A stretch of DNA of 29,405 nucleotides from Dehalococcoidia bacterium UBA1123 (GCA_002313895.1 DCAW01000023.1:1-29405); one strand, 5' to 3'; positions 1-8,687 are shown, counted from the stretch's first letter. The notes: generated by a model from the sequence alone, not told the origin. Translations and numbers: made by a program.

Positions 1-5
1 GTGGA

Positions 6-569
6 TCACACTTCCATGACCTCAGTCTCTTTCGTCTTTTTGAGTTCTCCCATCTGCTCAATGTAAAGGTCAGTCAATTGTTGAAGCTCAGTTTGCGCTC
101 GACGAGACTCATCTTGGGAGATTTCCTTGTCTCGTTCCATTGATCTGAACGTTTCGAGGCTGTCTCGACGAATATTCCGCACCGAGACGTTGCTATCCTC
201 GACCTTTCGACCCACGAGGCGAACGAGATCACGTCGCCGTTCCTCTGTGAGCATGGGTACATTGATCCTGATGGCGTTGCCATCGTTGTTGGGCATTAGG
301 CCGAGGTCGGAGGTCATTATGGATTTCTCCACCTCTTTCATCGACGCCTTGTCCCAAGGTTGGATCATCAACGACCGGGCTTCGGGTATGGAGATGGTGG
401 CGAGTTGGTTGAGTGGCGTCGGGACTCCGTAGTAATCGACCATCAAAGACTCCACCAACGCCGGAGAAGCCCTGCCTGTGCGGATGATCGCCAACTCCCG
501 AGTCAAGGCATCAACGGACTTGCCCATCCTATCGTCAGTCTCTTTTATCACTTCCCCGATGGTTGGCAT
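6..569 (-). CDS. frr: Ribosome recycling factor
   Basis: This 187-residue protein splits post-termination ribosomes together with EF-G, in the cytoplasm. Length and sequence match the RRF family along the whole chain. The N-terminal helix leads into the conserved IRTGRASP segment (about 29-36), then the small beta domain with YYGVPTPLNQLA (about 46-57), and the long C-terminal helices carry VRNIRRD (about 130-136). The ATG is preceded by an AGGGAG ribosome site at a good distance. It is the last gene of the minus-strand rpsB-tsf-pyrH-frr group, about 120 bases beyond pyrH, and its TGA lies close to the window edge. Identification is secure; I see nothing odd in it. Confidence 0.97.
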   Translation of the reverse strand: MPTIGEVIKETDDRMGKSVDALTRELAIIRTGRASPALVESLMVDYYGVPTPLNQLATISIPEARSLMIQPWDKASMKEVEKSIMTSDLGLMPNNDGNAIRINVPMLTEERRRDLVRLVGRKVEDSNVSVRNIRRDSLETFRSMERDKEISQDESRRAQTELQQLTDLYIEQMGELKKTKETEVMEV

Positions 570-690
570 GATTAATGCTCCCTGCGCTTAGTGAAACTAC
601 CGGAGCGCTCATTGTAATCCAGAGCGCAGCGAAATTCGAGGGGTGAAGCTGGGCAAATTTCAACTGATGTCAACGAGCGAGCGACTAACC

Positions 691-1416
691 CTAAGCAGGC
701 AGTTTAGATGCGACGACAGAGCCGAGGTTTTCTCCGTTCACCGCACGAAGCAGATTGCCAGACTCCAACAGATCAAACACGACGATCTTCACATCATTGT
801 CCATGCACATGGTCAACGCGGTGATGTCCATGATGCCGAGCCGCTGCTCGATCGCTTCCATATAGGTCACAAATTGGAGTTTTTTGGCGTTCGGGTTGAT
901 CTGAGGATCGTCGTCGTAAATACCGTCAACGTTGTTCTTCGCCATCAGCAGCACGTTTGCGTCGATCTCGATTGCGCGAAGAGCGGCAGCGGTGTCGGTG
1001 GTGACGTATGGGTTTCCGGTGCCTGCGGCAAATAGAACCACGCGACCTTTTTCCAGATGGCGGATGGCCCTGCGGCGGATGTACGGTTCGCAAATCTGTG
1101 AGACGTTGATGGCGCTCTGAGTGCGGGTATTTATTCCGTACCCTCGTTCGAGAGCATCCTGGAGCGCAAGCGCGCTCATGATGGTGGCGAGCATTCCTGA
1201 GTAATCGGCCGTCGCGCGATCCATCCCGTCCCTCTGTGCCTCGGCGCCTCGCCAGAAGTTGCCCCCACCTACCACTATTCCCAGCTCGACGCCCATTTCA
1301 ATCACTGATTGAATCTCAGCGGCCATGTATCCAACGGCCTCGGGGTCAATGCCAAATTCGCGATCGCCTTTCAGCGACTCGCCGCTCAGTTTGAGTAGCA
1401 CGCGTCCATAGGTCAA
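691..1416 (-). CDS. pyrH: Uridylate kinase (UMP kinase)
   Basis: UMP kinase of the amino acid kinase fold, phosphorylating UMP to UDP in pyrimidine nucleotide synthesis. It has 241 residues, the usual length. Visible motifs are KLSGESL at 9-15, the glycine loop GGGNFWRG at 50-57, GTGNPYVTTDTAA at 132-144, and KNNVDGIYDDDP at 160-171, typical of the ATP-binding part of this family. The start codon is TTG: there is no in-frame ATG near it, the family N-terminus begins right there, and an AGGAAAC site lies about 13 bases upstream. It follows tsf by 19 bases and precedes frr, the common bacterial order, so joint transcription is expected. Confidence 0.96.
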   Translation of the reverse strand: MTYGRVLLKLSGESLKGDREFGIDPEAVGYMAAEIQSVIEMGVELGIVVGGGNFWRGAEAQRDGMDRATADYSGMLATIMSALALQDALERGYGINTRTQSAINVSQICEPYIRRRAIRHLEKGRVVLFAAGTGNPYVTTDTAAALRAIEIDANVLLMAKNNVDGIYDDDPQINPNAKKLQFVTYMEAIEQRLGIMDITALTMCMDNDVKIVVFDLLESGNLLRAVNGENLGSVVASKLPA

Positions 1417-1435
1417 TAGTGTCGATGTTTCCTAT

Positions 1436-1939
1436 TTATTCGCCGAGGGCAAATCGGGAGAATCGTCGAACTTTGATATTTTCCCCGATCTTCGCGACCA
1501 CTTCATTGACCAAATCTTGCACGGTCTTGGACGGGTCTTTAATGAAGGCTTGCTGTAGAAGGCAGACTTGCTCTGGATTCTCGTCTGCTCCATCGGGGAT
1601 GTCGGCAGCGTCCACATACTTGGGATCCATCGCCGCCACTTGCATGGCTATGTCATGAGCCAGCGCCTTAAAATCGTCAGTGCGGGCGACGAAATCGGTC
1701 TCGCAGTTCGCCTCGACGATCGCACCGATTCGCCCGCCGCTGTGGATGTATGACTCCACAAGTCCCTCGTTTGTGGCCCGAGCGGACTTTTTCATTGCCG
1801 AAGCCATTCCTTTTTCCCTCAGAATTTCTTCGGCTTTGGCGATGTCACCATTGGACGCTTGAAGCGCATTCTTGCTATCCATGATTCCGGCGCCTGTGAG
1901 CCCCCGTAACTCCTTGATGGACTCTACGCTGATCTGCAT
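1436..1939 (-). CDS. tsf: Elongation factor Ts, short form
   Basis: EF-Ts exchanges GDP for GTP on EF-Tu. The protein has 167 residues, like the short forms with a single core subdomain and unlike the roughly 280-residue E. coli form. The N-terminal UBA-like module (1-45, with GAGIMDSKNAL at 16-26) is followed by the hallmark TDFVAR at 81-86, which contacts EF-Tu. The C-terminal coiled-coil and second core subdomain are absent, as expected for short forms, so I do not read it as truncated. It sits 39 bases after rpsB and 19 before pyrH. The ribosome site is weak (AAGG about 12 bases upstream of ATG). Confidence 0.96.
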   Translation of the reverse strand: MQISVESIKELRGLTGAGIMDSKNALQASNGDIAKAEEILREKGMASAMKKSARATNEGLVESYIHSGGRIGAIVEANCETDFVARTDDFKALAHDIAMQVAAMDPKYVDAADIPDGADENPEQVCLLQQAFIKDPSKTVQDLVNEVVAKIGENIKVRRFSRFALGE

Positions 1940-1978
1940 TCTTGTCTGCTGCCTTTTTATTTACTAGTGTTTGTAGAT

Positions 1979-3091
1979 TTATCCCGTGGCCGGCGGAGTT
2001 TCCTCGGTCGTCACAGGAGGAGGGGCCACCGGGGGCGGCGCTACCGGTGGTGGGGCTGCGGGCGGAGTCGCCGCGGGAGGCGCATCGACCGCGGCAGGCG
2101 CTGCCGGCGGCTGAGCCACCTGTGGAACCACTGGCGCAGTTGGCTCGGCCTGATCCGGCGCCGGCGGGGTTGAAGGGGCAACGACTGGCGTCAAATCGGC
2201 CGCCGCGGCTTCCGACTGGGGAGGCGCTTCGGGCGCAACAGCCGATGGAGCGACTATAATCTCGGGCTCCTGGATGGTGTCCTCGATGGGTATCTCAACC
2301 TCTTCTGTTTCGAGAGCTATTCGCTGGTTCTGTCCCTCAATGATTGCGGAGGCCATTTTGTTCGTGATCAGTCTGATTGACCGGATCGCGTCGTCATTGC
2401 CTGGAATAGGATAATCGATGAGGTCCGGGTCACAATCGGAGTCCACCAGCGCAATGATGGGGATTCCAACCTTCCGGGCTTCGGCGACTGCGATATGTTC
2501 TTTGCCGATGTCGACAATGAACAGCAACCCGGGCATCTCTGTCATCTCTTTGATTCCGCTGAGGTGACGGTTCAGTCGTTCGATTCGAGCCTGAAGTTTC
2601 AGCGCTTCTCTTTTTGTGACTCTGGCGAAATCGCCTTTGGCCTTGCGCGTCTCCAATTCAACCAGATAATCGATTCGTGACTGTATGGTTTTAAAATTGG
2701 TGAGCGTGCCGCCGAGCCAACGGGTTGTTACATAGAATGAGCCGCTACGCTCAGCCTCAGACGTTATGGTGTCGTGGGCTTGTTTCTTGGTTCCCACCAG
2801 CAGAACTTTCGCTCCCTGTGCCACAGTTTCAGTCATAAATCTAGCGGCGTCTTCGACCATTCGCAGAGTTTTTTGAAGATCGATGATGTGGATTCCGTTT
2901 CGATGGGCGAAGATGTATTGTTTCATCTTTGGGTTCCATCGACGTTTTTGGTGACCGAAGTGAACTCCAGCCTCCAGCAGGGATTTCATTGTGATTGGTC
3001 CCTCCGGGATCAGGAACGACTGCGGCGATGGCCGCTGCTCCACTGGCGGGGCTTCAGGGGTTGTGGGTGCCGGAGTTGCCATTTCGACCAT
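1979..3091 (-). CDS. rpsB: 30S ribosomal protein S2 with long Pro/Ala-rich C-terminal tail
   Basis: S2 of the small ribosomal subunit. The conserved core spans about residues 35-258: LLEAGVHFGHQKRRWNPKM near 38-56, the TRWLGGTLTNF stretch near 123-133, and the PIIALVDSDCDPDLIDYPIPGNDDA region near 211-235. Two extras stand out. A 34-residue low-complexity N-terminal leader precedes the core, and a roughly 110-residue tail (259-370) first acidic, then made of Pro, Ala and Val with repeated PPVAP units. The family is usually near 230-260 residues, so this 370-residue form is long. The first ATG is chosen because AGGATGG stands about 8 bases ahead of it. First gene of the rpsB-tsf-pyrH-frr operon. 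Confidence 0.95.
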   Translation of the reverse strand: MVEMATPAPTTPEAPPVEQRPSPQSFLIPEGPITMKSLLEAGVHFGHQKRRWNPKMKQYIFAHRNGIHIIDLQKTLRMVEDAARFMTETVAQGAKVLLVGTKKQAHDTITSEAERSGSFYVTTRWLGGTLTNFKTIQSRIDYLVELETRKAKGDFARVTKREALKLQARIERLNRHLSGIKEMTEMPGLLFIVDIGKEHIAVAEARKVGIPIIALVDSDCDPDLIDYPIPGNDDAIRSIRLITNKMASAIIEGQNQRIALETEEVEIPIEDTIQEPEIIVAPSAVAPEAPPQSEAAAADLTPVVAPSTPPAPDQAEPTAPVVPQVAQPPAAPAAVDAPPAATPPAAPPPVAPPPVAPPPVTTEETPPATG

Positions 3092-3173
3092 AAATCATGC
3101 CATCCTAAAAAGCTGAATATTCACCATCAAAGTTGCAAGAGGAAACACTGGACACGGATATTGTGCCGGTGGA

Positions 3174-3203
3174 ATTATAGCATAGCGTTTTTGGCACGGG
3201 CAA
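3174..3203 (-). promoter_or_regulatory. Extended -10 promoter of the rpsB operon
   Basis: On the minus strand a perfect TATAAT (3174-3179) is preceded by TGC, giving an extended -10 element, with TTGCCC (3198-3203) 18 bases upstream as a -35. Transcription would start near 3167, leaving a leader of about 75 bases before rpsB. It lies between galE and rpsB, so the ribosomal operon has its own promoter. A short repeat, TTGAGG/CCTCAA, closer to the galE end (about 3270-3293) is not followed by a T run and is not a convincing terminator. Confidence 0.75.
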
Positions 3204-3315
3204 ATTAACGACCAGTCACGAGTCGCACGCCGTTCAATCGGCATTGTTTGTCAATGGTGGAGTGGTGATTTTGAGGCAAATTGACACCTCAACAAATGTG
3301 GCATCAACCTCTAAA

Positions 3316-4326
3316 TCATTGGTCGCCGAGCATACTCGTACGGACCTGGTTCCACTTCAGAGCGTCAGAGATGGCTTGCTCGATGGTTAGTTCAGCCTTC
3401 CAACCAATGAGCCTCATCGCGACGTCAGCGTTGGCGTAAACCCCGGCGACATCCCCAGGGCGGGGAGGCGCTTCCTGCTTTGGAATCGTGCGCCCGATTT
3501 CCTTCTCGAACGCAGCCACAAGCTCATTGACGGTAACGCCGCGACCGGTCCCCAAATTGATGACCAGGTGGGAGTCGCCTGTGCTGGCCGTGTCGAAAGC
3601 ATCGTCGAATCTTTCGACGGCGCTAACGTGGGCGGATGCGAGGTCCCAGATGTGGATGTAGTCGCGAATGCCAGTTCCGTCTCTGGTGGGCCACTCGGCG
3701 CCAGTGATGCGAAACACAGGTTCCCGGCCCGAAGCAACCTCTACAAGTTTTCCCAGCACATGGCTGATATCGGCGGCATGAGGCCCAGAGCGCATTGCCG
3801 GATCGGCGCCGATGGGATTGAAGTACCTCAGCGAAATGCCTTGCAATTGCGTGGCGCTGCACATGTCGCTCAGAACAGATTCTCCCATGACTTTGCTTCT
3901 GGCATAAGGGGAAGATGGCCCCAGCGATGAATCCTCTCGAACCATGAAATCTTGGACATTACCGTACACCGCTGCCGATGAGCTGAACACAACACGTCTG
4001 CATCCGTTGGTCTCGAGGTTCCGGAACAACTCCAGTGATTTCGAGACGTTGTTGACGTAATAGTCATACGGTCGCGCCACAGAATCAGGCACTACGATTA
4101 ACGCGGCGCAGTGTATCGCGCATTCAATGGTGGGATGCTCTTCAAAAATGCGCGATGTCAAATCACGGTCGCCAATGTCTCCTTCATAAAGCGTTCGTTT
4201 TCGAGCAAATTCACGGCGGCCCGTCACGAACGAATCCAGAACCACCGGAGTGTGTCCGCGGTCTTCCAATGCCGAGCATACAGTGCTGCCGATATAACCT
4301 GCGCCGCCAGTGACTAGGATTTTCAT
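3316..4326 (-). CDS. galE: UDP-glucose 4-epimerase
   Basis: Extended short-chain dehydrogenase that interconverts UDP-glucose and UDP-galactose with bound NAD. The 336 residues match the family length. The Rossmann motif GGAGYIG is at 7-13, the serine strand VFSSSAAVYG at about 113-122, and the catalytic YxxxK is Y141-ARS-K145. The ATG directly precedes the expected MKILVTGG start. It points towards rpsB but that operon has its own promoter, so galE is probably a separate unit. Other UDP-sugar epimerases share the fold; the sequence (YFNPIGADP, DYIHIWDLA) fits GalE best. Nothing unusual. Confidence 0.92.
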   Translation of the reverse strand: MKILVTGGAGYIGSTVCSALEDRGHTPVVLDSFVTGRREFARKRTLYEGDIGDRDLTSRIFEEHPTIECAIHCAALIVVPDSVARPYDYYVNNVSKSLELFRNLETNGCRRVVFSSSAAVYGNVQDFMVREDSSLGPSSPYARSKVMGESVLSDMCSATQLQGISLRYFNPIGADPAMRSGPHAADISHVLGKLVEVASGREPVFRITGAEWPTRDGTGIRDYIHIWDLASAHVSAVERFDDAFDTASTGDSHLVINLGTGRGVTVNELVAAFEKEIGRTIPKQEAPPRPGDVAGVYANADVAMRLIGWKAELTIEQAISDALKWNQVRTSMLGDQ

Positions 4327-4411
4327 GATGGTGGATTAAGCCTTCGTCAACGTTATTTATCCGAACTCGACAGAAAAATCTGAGAATCTAAAGACGTAGT
4401 ATCCGCCTACA

Positions 4412-4420
4412 ATTCTAACA
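4412..4420 (-). promoter_or_regulatory. Possible extended -10 element upstream of galE
   Basis: On the minus strand the bases read TGTTAGAAT, an extended -10 with one mismatch to TATAAT, about 90 bases before the galE ATG. I see no good -35, so this rests on the -10 alone. The rest of 4327-4477 holds no other recognisable element. Confidence 0.3.
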
Positions 4421-4477
4421 CCTCGTTCACTTTTATCGCTGCATAGCTGAACCGTAGAGCAAAGCCTAGATATGCCT

Positions 4478-5575
4478 TCAGTGGACCAACCGGTGGTTTG
4501 ACACTTCCTCCAATTTTATTCTTAAAAATTCGGTTTCACGAACATTCTCTGACAGCGAAATCGCCTGGTGATACGGTGCTTAAGCGTTATGGGAGTCACC
4601 CATTCGAAGGAGCAAATCAGCCTTTGTGGCGTGGAAAAGGTAATCCGCGTATAACTCATTTTTCTTGCCGAGATTCTCGACTAACTGAAGGCCGATTTTG
4701 GGACCTTCGTGCATCGCGACGGGACAGCGTGGTTGAGTTCGATAATTGGCGATGGCGTGAATTTGTTCAGGATTCGATTAAAGCGCGGCAATCTGGCGCC
4801 GGTCCATCAATTCGGCTCTTTTCGCCTCTGCATGACAGGCTGCAATAGCGGCCTGGATTTGGTAAGGTCCCGGATTTCGAAGGCTCAAGCCTTGTTCGAT
4901 GAAAGCAAGGCCTTCGTCAATCTCAGTCTGGTCCCATAAGTTCCGATCCTGACTTTCCAAAAGAATCAGGTCGCCATTGTCGTCGGTCCGGGTGTCCTGG
5001 CATGAATCGTGAAGCAACATCAGAGCGAGCAAACCAATCACCTCTGGTTCGCCGGGTATCAATTCGTGCAGCGCTCTTGCGAGACGAATGGCTTCGACAC
5101 ACAGCGGGCGGCGGGTCAGGGTGTCGCCCGCAGTCGCGCTATATCCCTCATTGAATATTAAATAAATGGCCCCTAAATCAGCACTCAAACGTTCAGGAAG
5201 CATGTCGTTAGAAGGCACTTTGTATGGTATGCCTGCGTCCTGAATATTGCGTTTGGCCCGAACCAACCTCTGGGCCAGCGTGCTTTCCGAGACCAAGAAT
5301 GTTCTAGCGATTTCAGGAGTTGTTAGACTCCACAATGTCCTGAGAGTGAGCGCAATCTGAGCCTCCGAACTCAGTGCTGCGTGAAAACAGGTGAAAATCA
5401 ACCTGATCCGGTCATCTCCCGCGGCAGTTTCGTCAAGATCAGGAATCTTATCGAAGTCGTCATCATCGCGGATCAATGAGCCGCCTTGCCTGACAAAAAT
5501 TTCGCGTCGGTAGCGCGGCATTCGATTGCTCCGCTCGAATGGTTCACAAATTCTACTCGTCGTGGTAGTCTTCAT
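4478..5575 (-). pseudogene. Decayed ECF42-type RNA polymerase sigma factor
   Basis: Relic of an ECF sigma factor of the ECF42 type, which carries a long C-terminal DUF6596/TPR-like extension. The open stretch 4778-5575 (265 residues) contains the sigma-4 helix-turn-helix (LTTPEIARTFLVSESTLAQRLVRAK) and the extension (RLSADLGAIYLIFNEGYSA). Nearly all of sigma-2 is missing; only a degenerate end of it remains at the N-terminus (TTTTSR...ERSNR). After the TAA at 4778, homology resumes: a short piece in another frame gives NKFTPSPIIELNHAV, then the original frame gives VAMHEGPKIGLQLV and ADYLFHATKADLLLRMGD. A further in-frame TAA then precedes PYHQAISLSENVRETEFL, ending at the TGA at 4478. Two small deletions, one nonsense codon and the lost start region make it non-functional as a sigma factor. 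Family assignment is from recall of conserved motifs. Confidence 0.85.
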
Positions 5576-5607
5576 CCCACCGACGATGGGACACCTGGAG
5601 ATTCGAT

Positions 5608-6573
5608 TTGACCAACGAAAAACCCAAGAAGGATGAGTGGGCAGAACCGTCCGAGCCTCCCAAATGTCTGTGGATGTCCGGTGAGATGGTTGACTGGGAA
5701 AATGCGACTGTCCACGCCTCCATGCTGGGATGGTCTTCGATCTCTATGGTGTTCGAGGGCATTCGCGGCTATTGGAACTCCGACCAGGAGCAATTGAACA
5801 TATTTCGCCTCGACTCCCATCTTGAGAGATTGATGCGCTCCATGAAGGTCATGCGTATGACCTCGCCGTGGTCTGTGGAGGAACTTACTTCTGCGGTTAT
5901 CGACATCGCTCAGACGAACGAGTTCCGAGGAGACTGTTACATCCAGCCACTGGCATATTTTGGAGAGGGCACGCCCGGATACCTTTCCGCCGGAGGGCGG
6001 CCCGGAGAGGTCGCCATATTCTCTAGAAAGTCGACCTCCATTTTAGGAGCAGGGGAAACGATTACTTGCGGCGTTAGTTCATGGAGCCGAATTTCTGATA
6101 ATGTGATGCCGCCAAGAGTAAAGGCCATCTCGAATTACCAGAACAGCCGGTACGTCGCGGATGAAATGAGCCTCAACGGCTACGACTTCGGCATTATCTT
6201 AAACCAACAGGGCAAAGTGTCTGAAGTGTCATACGCCTGCCTGTTCATTATCAGGGACGGCGTCGCCATCACGCCTCCAGTCAGCGCCGGAATTCTCGAA
6301 AGCATAACCCGCGAGGTTGCGATCGACCTGCTCAGGGACGATCTCGGCATTCCTGTTTTGGAACGTGACGTTGACCGGACCGAACTCTACATCGCCGACG
6401 AAGCATTCATCTGCGGAACCGGAGCCGAGATTCAGGCGATACGCGACATCGACCACTTCAAGATTGGGAACGGCGGAATTGGCCCAGTGGTCGCCAAAGT
6501 TGAGCAGTTGTACCACGATGTGGTAAGGGGTCGTGGTCCAAAACATGAAGCGTGGCTAACGGGCGTGTTCTGA
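5608..6573 (+). CDS. Class IV aminotransferase, branched-chain type
   Basis: PLP-dependent fold-IV aminotransferase, 321 residues, most like branched-chain amino acid aminotransferase (IlvE). The PLP lysine is K172 in VKAISNYQNS. The C-terminal part contains TPPVSAGILESITREVAIDLL and ELYIADEAFICGTGAEI, matching the TPP...GITR and ADEVFxTGTAAE signatures. Some positions differ: VSEVSYACLF stands where the family has VSEGxxxNxF, and ILESITR replaces ILPGITR, so substrate range may not be simple leucine/valine/isoleucine. The start is TTG, with GGAG seven bases before it and no in-frame ATG nearby. It begins 32 bases from the end of the sigma factor relic and leads a three-gene set with the NIPSNAP and class III aminotransferase genes. 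Confidence 0.85.
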   Translation: MTNEKPKKDEWAEPSEPPKCLWMSGEMVDWENATVHASMLGWSSISMVFEGIRGYWNSDQEQLNIFRLDSHLERLMRSMKVMRMTSPWSVEELTSAVIDIAQTNEFRGDCYIQPLAYFGEGTPGYLSAGGRPGEVAIFSRKSTSILGAGETITCGVSSWSRISDNVMPPRVKAISNYQNSRYVADEMSLNGYDFGIILNQQGKVSEVSYACLFIIRDGVAITPPVSAGILESITREVAIDLLRDDLGIPVLERDVDRTELYIADEAFICGTGAEIQAIRDIDHFKIGNGGIGPVVAKVEQLYHDVVRGRGPKHEAWLTGVF

Positions 6574-6616
6574 ATTATCCGCAGTTCGATTCATATATTG
6601 AGAAGGAGAAAACGAA

Positions 6617-7231
6617 ATGATACACGAGATTCGCACCTACGACCTCAAACCCAGGTCTGTTCCCGAGTTTGAGAAACGAGCCGGCGAAATGATTGAAGGT
6701 CGAGTGAAATATTCGCCGCTAGGCGGTTTCTGGTCGACCGAAGTCGGTCCCTTGAACCAGGTAGTCCACATCTGGCCCTATGAAGACCTGAACGCAAGGA
6801 CAGACATACGTGGAAAAGCGGTGGCCGCTGGCGCATGGCCCCCAAACACCTCTGAGTTCATCGTGAACATGCAGTCTGATATTTACTTGCCTGCGCCGTT
6901 TATGACTCCTCTTGGCGACCGCGAAATTGGCCCCCTGTACGAGATGCGGATATACACATACGCTCCCGGCGACATCCCAAAGGTCATTGAAGCCTGGGGC
7001 GGGGCGATCGAGGAAAGGCAAAAGTATTCTCCGTTGGCGGGAGCATGGTATACGGAGATTGGCGGACTGAACAAATGGGTGCATCTCTGGGCTTACAAAG
7101 ACTTCGCAGAGCGAACGAAAGTCCGTGCCGAAACGCGCGAGAAGGGCGTTTGGCCGCCTCCCTCGGGAGTGTCACCCGTCAAACAGGAAAACAAGATTCT
7201 CACACCCATGAGTTTCTCCCCCATGCAGTAG
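6617..7231 (+). CDS. Tandem NIPSNAP-family protein
   Basis: Protein of 204 residues made of two NIPSNAP repeats (dimeric alpha/beta-barrel fold). The first runs from IHEIRTYDLKP (2-12) to about 85 and the second from YEMRIYTYAPGD (108-119) to about 190. Each contains a matching KYSPLGGFW or KYSPLAGAW, a TE(V/I)GxLN segment, an H(I/L)WxY segment and a WPP near its end, so the gene is an internal duplication. NIPSNAP proteins have no settled biochemical role; in bacteria they often sit beside catabolic genes. AAGGAG precedes the ATG. Lying 43 bases after one aminotransferase and 62 before another suggests a role in the same pathway, but the sequence does not name a substrate. Confidence 0.85.
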   Translation: MIHEIRTYDLKPRSVPEFEKRAGEMIEGRVKYSPLGGFWSTEVGPLNQVVHIWPYEDLNARTDIRGKAVAAGAWPPNTSEFIVNMQSDIYLPAPFMTPLGDREIGPLYEMRIYTYAPGDIPKVIEAWGGAIEERQKYSPLAGAWYTEIGGLNKWVHLWAYKDFAERTKVRAETREKGVWPPPSGVSPVKQENKILTPMSFSPMQ

Positions 7232-7293
7232 CGAATCTCGGCAAATAGCCCGAGAGCGCCGATACACAACCAGGAATAGGAGGTCACATTCAG

Positions 7294-8667
7294 GTGACAA
7301 CAGCAAAACTAACCGGAGAACAGATAGAAGATATCAAGCAAATGGCCGCAGACCATTTCTGGCCTCACGCCCGACCTGCAGGAGATATGTCAGACGAGAC
7401 AGGCCTGAAAGTTGTCACGGACGCTCAGGGCGTCTGGGTCACCGATGCCAGCGGCAAGCGTTATATCGACACGATGTCAAGCTTGTGGCTCGTGAACATC
7501 GGCCACGGGCGCAAAGAGATTGCCGACGCTGTCCACGCCCAGATGACAGACATATCGTTCTCGCCGTCTGGCACGGTCGCCCCTGCGACCGCGCAGCTTG
7601 CGGCACGGGTAGCGGAGATGTCCCCGGACCCGGATTCGAGGGTCTATTTCGTCAGCGGCGGGTCAGAAGCAGTCGAGACCGCGCTCAAGATGGCGAAGAA
7701 CTTCCACAGCAACAACGGAGAGGCGACGCGTTGGAAGGTGCTCAGCAGGCGGGGCTCATATCACGGCGCCACGTTCGCCTGCTCGTCGTTGGGCGGTGGA
7801 GGCATAAGCGCCCCCACGGCGTTCGGCCCGATGATGCCCGGCAATATCCATGTCTCCCAACCCAATGAGTATCGTTGCCAGCACTGCGCCAACAGTGGCG
7901 GCTGCAACCTAGAGTGCGCCCGTGATGTTGACCGCGCAATCGAACACGAAAACCCGAAGACCGTGGCTGCGTTCATTGGCGAGCCGATCTCGGCGGCGGC
8001 GGGGATTCATGTGCCGCATCCAGACTATTGGCCCACCATCCGCGAAATATGCGACAAATATGGCGTCATCATGATCTGCGACGAGGTTATTAACGGTTTC
8101 GGCAGAACCGGCAAGATGTTCGCCACCGAGCATTGGGGCGTAAAGCCGGATATCTTCACAGTCGCGAAAGCGCTGACCAGCGGTTATCTTCCAATCGGAG
8201 CGGCAATCGCCAGCAAAAAGGTCTCCGAGGCGTTCATGGGTGCGGACGACAAAGCGTTCCGCCACCTGTTCACCTTCGGCGGCAACCCGGCGTCAGCCGC
8301 CGCAGGCATGGCTAACCTCGACATCATGGAAGACGAGGGAATGGTCCAAAACTCGGCAGAGATGGGAGACTATCTCTACGAGCAGTTGCAGACCCTCTAC
8401 GAGCATCGTATCGTCGGTGACGTTCGAGGCGGCATGGGCCTGCTCTGCGCGGTCGAACTGGTCAAGGACCGAGAGACACGCGAACGGTTCCCCGCTGACG
8501 CCGAGCTCGGCAAAAAGCTCAATCCTCTGATGGACAAGTATGGCCTGATGGGCAGGGCAGGGGACGTGATCTCACTGGCTCCGCCGTTGTGCATCACCAG
8601 GGATGAGGTCGACCATCTGGTCAAGAGCCTCGACGGCATCATCACGGAGTTGGAGACGAAGCTCTAG
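7294..8667 (+). CDS. Class III (omega-amino acid type) aminotransferase
   Basis: PLP-dependent fold-I aminotransferase of class III, 457 residues, the normal length for transaminases acting on omega-amino acids, polyamines or other amines with pyruvate or similar acceptors. Seen motifs: SGGSEAVETALKMA (121-134) for PLP phosphate binding, SYHGAT (155-160), D263 in ICDEVINGFGRTG and the PLP lysine K292 in TVAKALTSGYLPIGA. A cysteine-rich loop at 195-208 (CQHCANSGGCNLEC) resembles an insert of some class III transaminases. The start is GTG with a perfect AGGAGGT site nine bases ahead, suggesting strong translation. Exact substrate cannot be read from sequence. Last gene of the set starting with the class IV aminotransferase. 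Confidence 0.9.
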   Translation: MTTAKLTGEQIEDIKQMAADHFWPHARPAGDMSDETGLKVVTDAQGVWVTDASGKRYIDTMSSLWLVNIGHGRKEIADAVHAQMTDISFSPSGTVAPATAQLAARVAEMSPDPDSRVYFVSGGSEAVETALKMAKNFHSNNGEATRWKVLSRRGSYHGATFACSSLGGGGISAPTAFGPMMPGNIHVSQPNEYRCQHCANSGGCNLECARDVDRAIEHENPKTVAAFIGEPISAAAGIHVPHPDYWPTIREICDKYGVIMICDEVINGFGRTGKMFATEHWGVKPDIFTVAKALTSGYLPIGAAIASKKVSEAFMGADDKAFRHLFTFGGNPASAAAGMANLDIMEDEGMVQNSAEMGDYLYEQLQTLYEHRIVGDVRGGMGLLCAVELVKDRETRERFPADAELGKKLNPLMDKYGLMGRAGDVISLAPPLCITRDEVDHLVKSLDGIITELETKL

Positions 8668-8687
8668 GCTCTGAATCAGGGAAAGTC

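Noticed and set aside
1942..2259. A Pro/Arg-rich plus-strand frame opposite the S2 tail
   Set aside because: It mirrors the repetitive tail codons of rpsB.
3270..3293. TTGAGG/CCTCAA inverted repeat as a galE terminator
   Set aside because: The stem has six mostly weak pairs, a ten-base loop and no T run on the minus strand.
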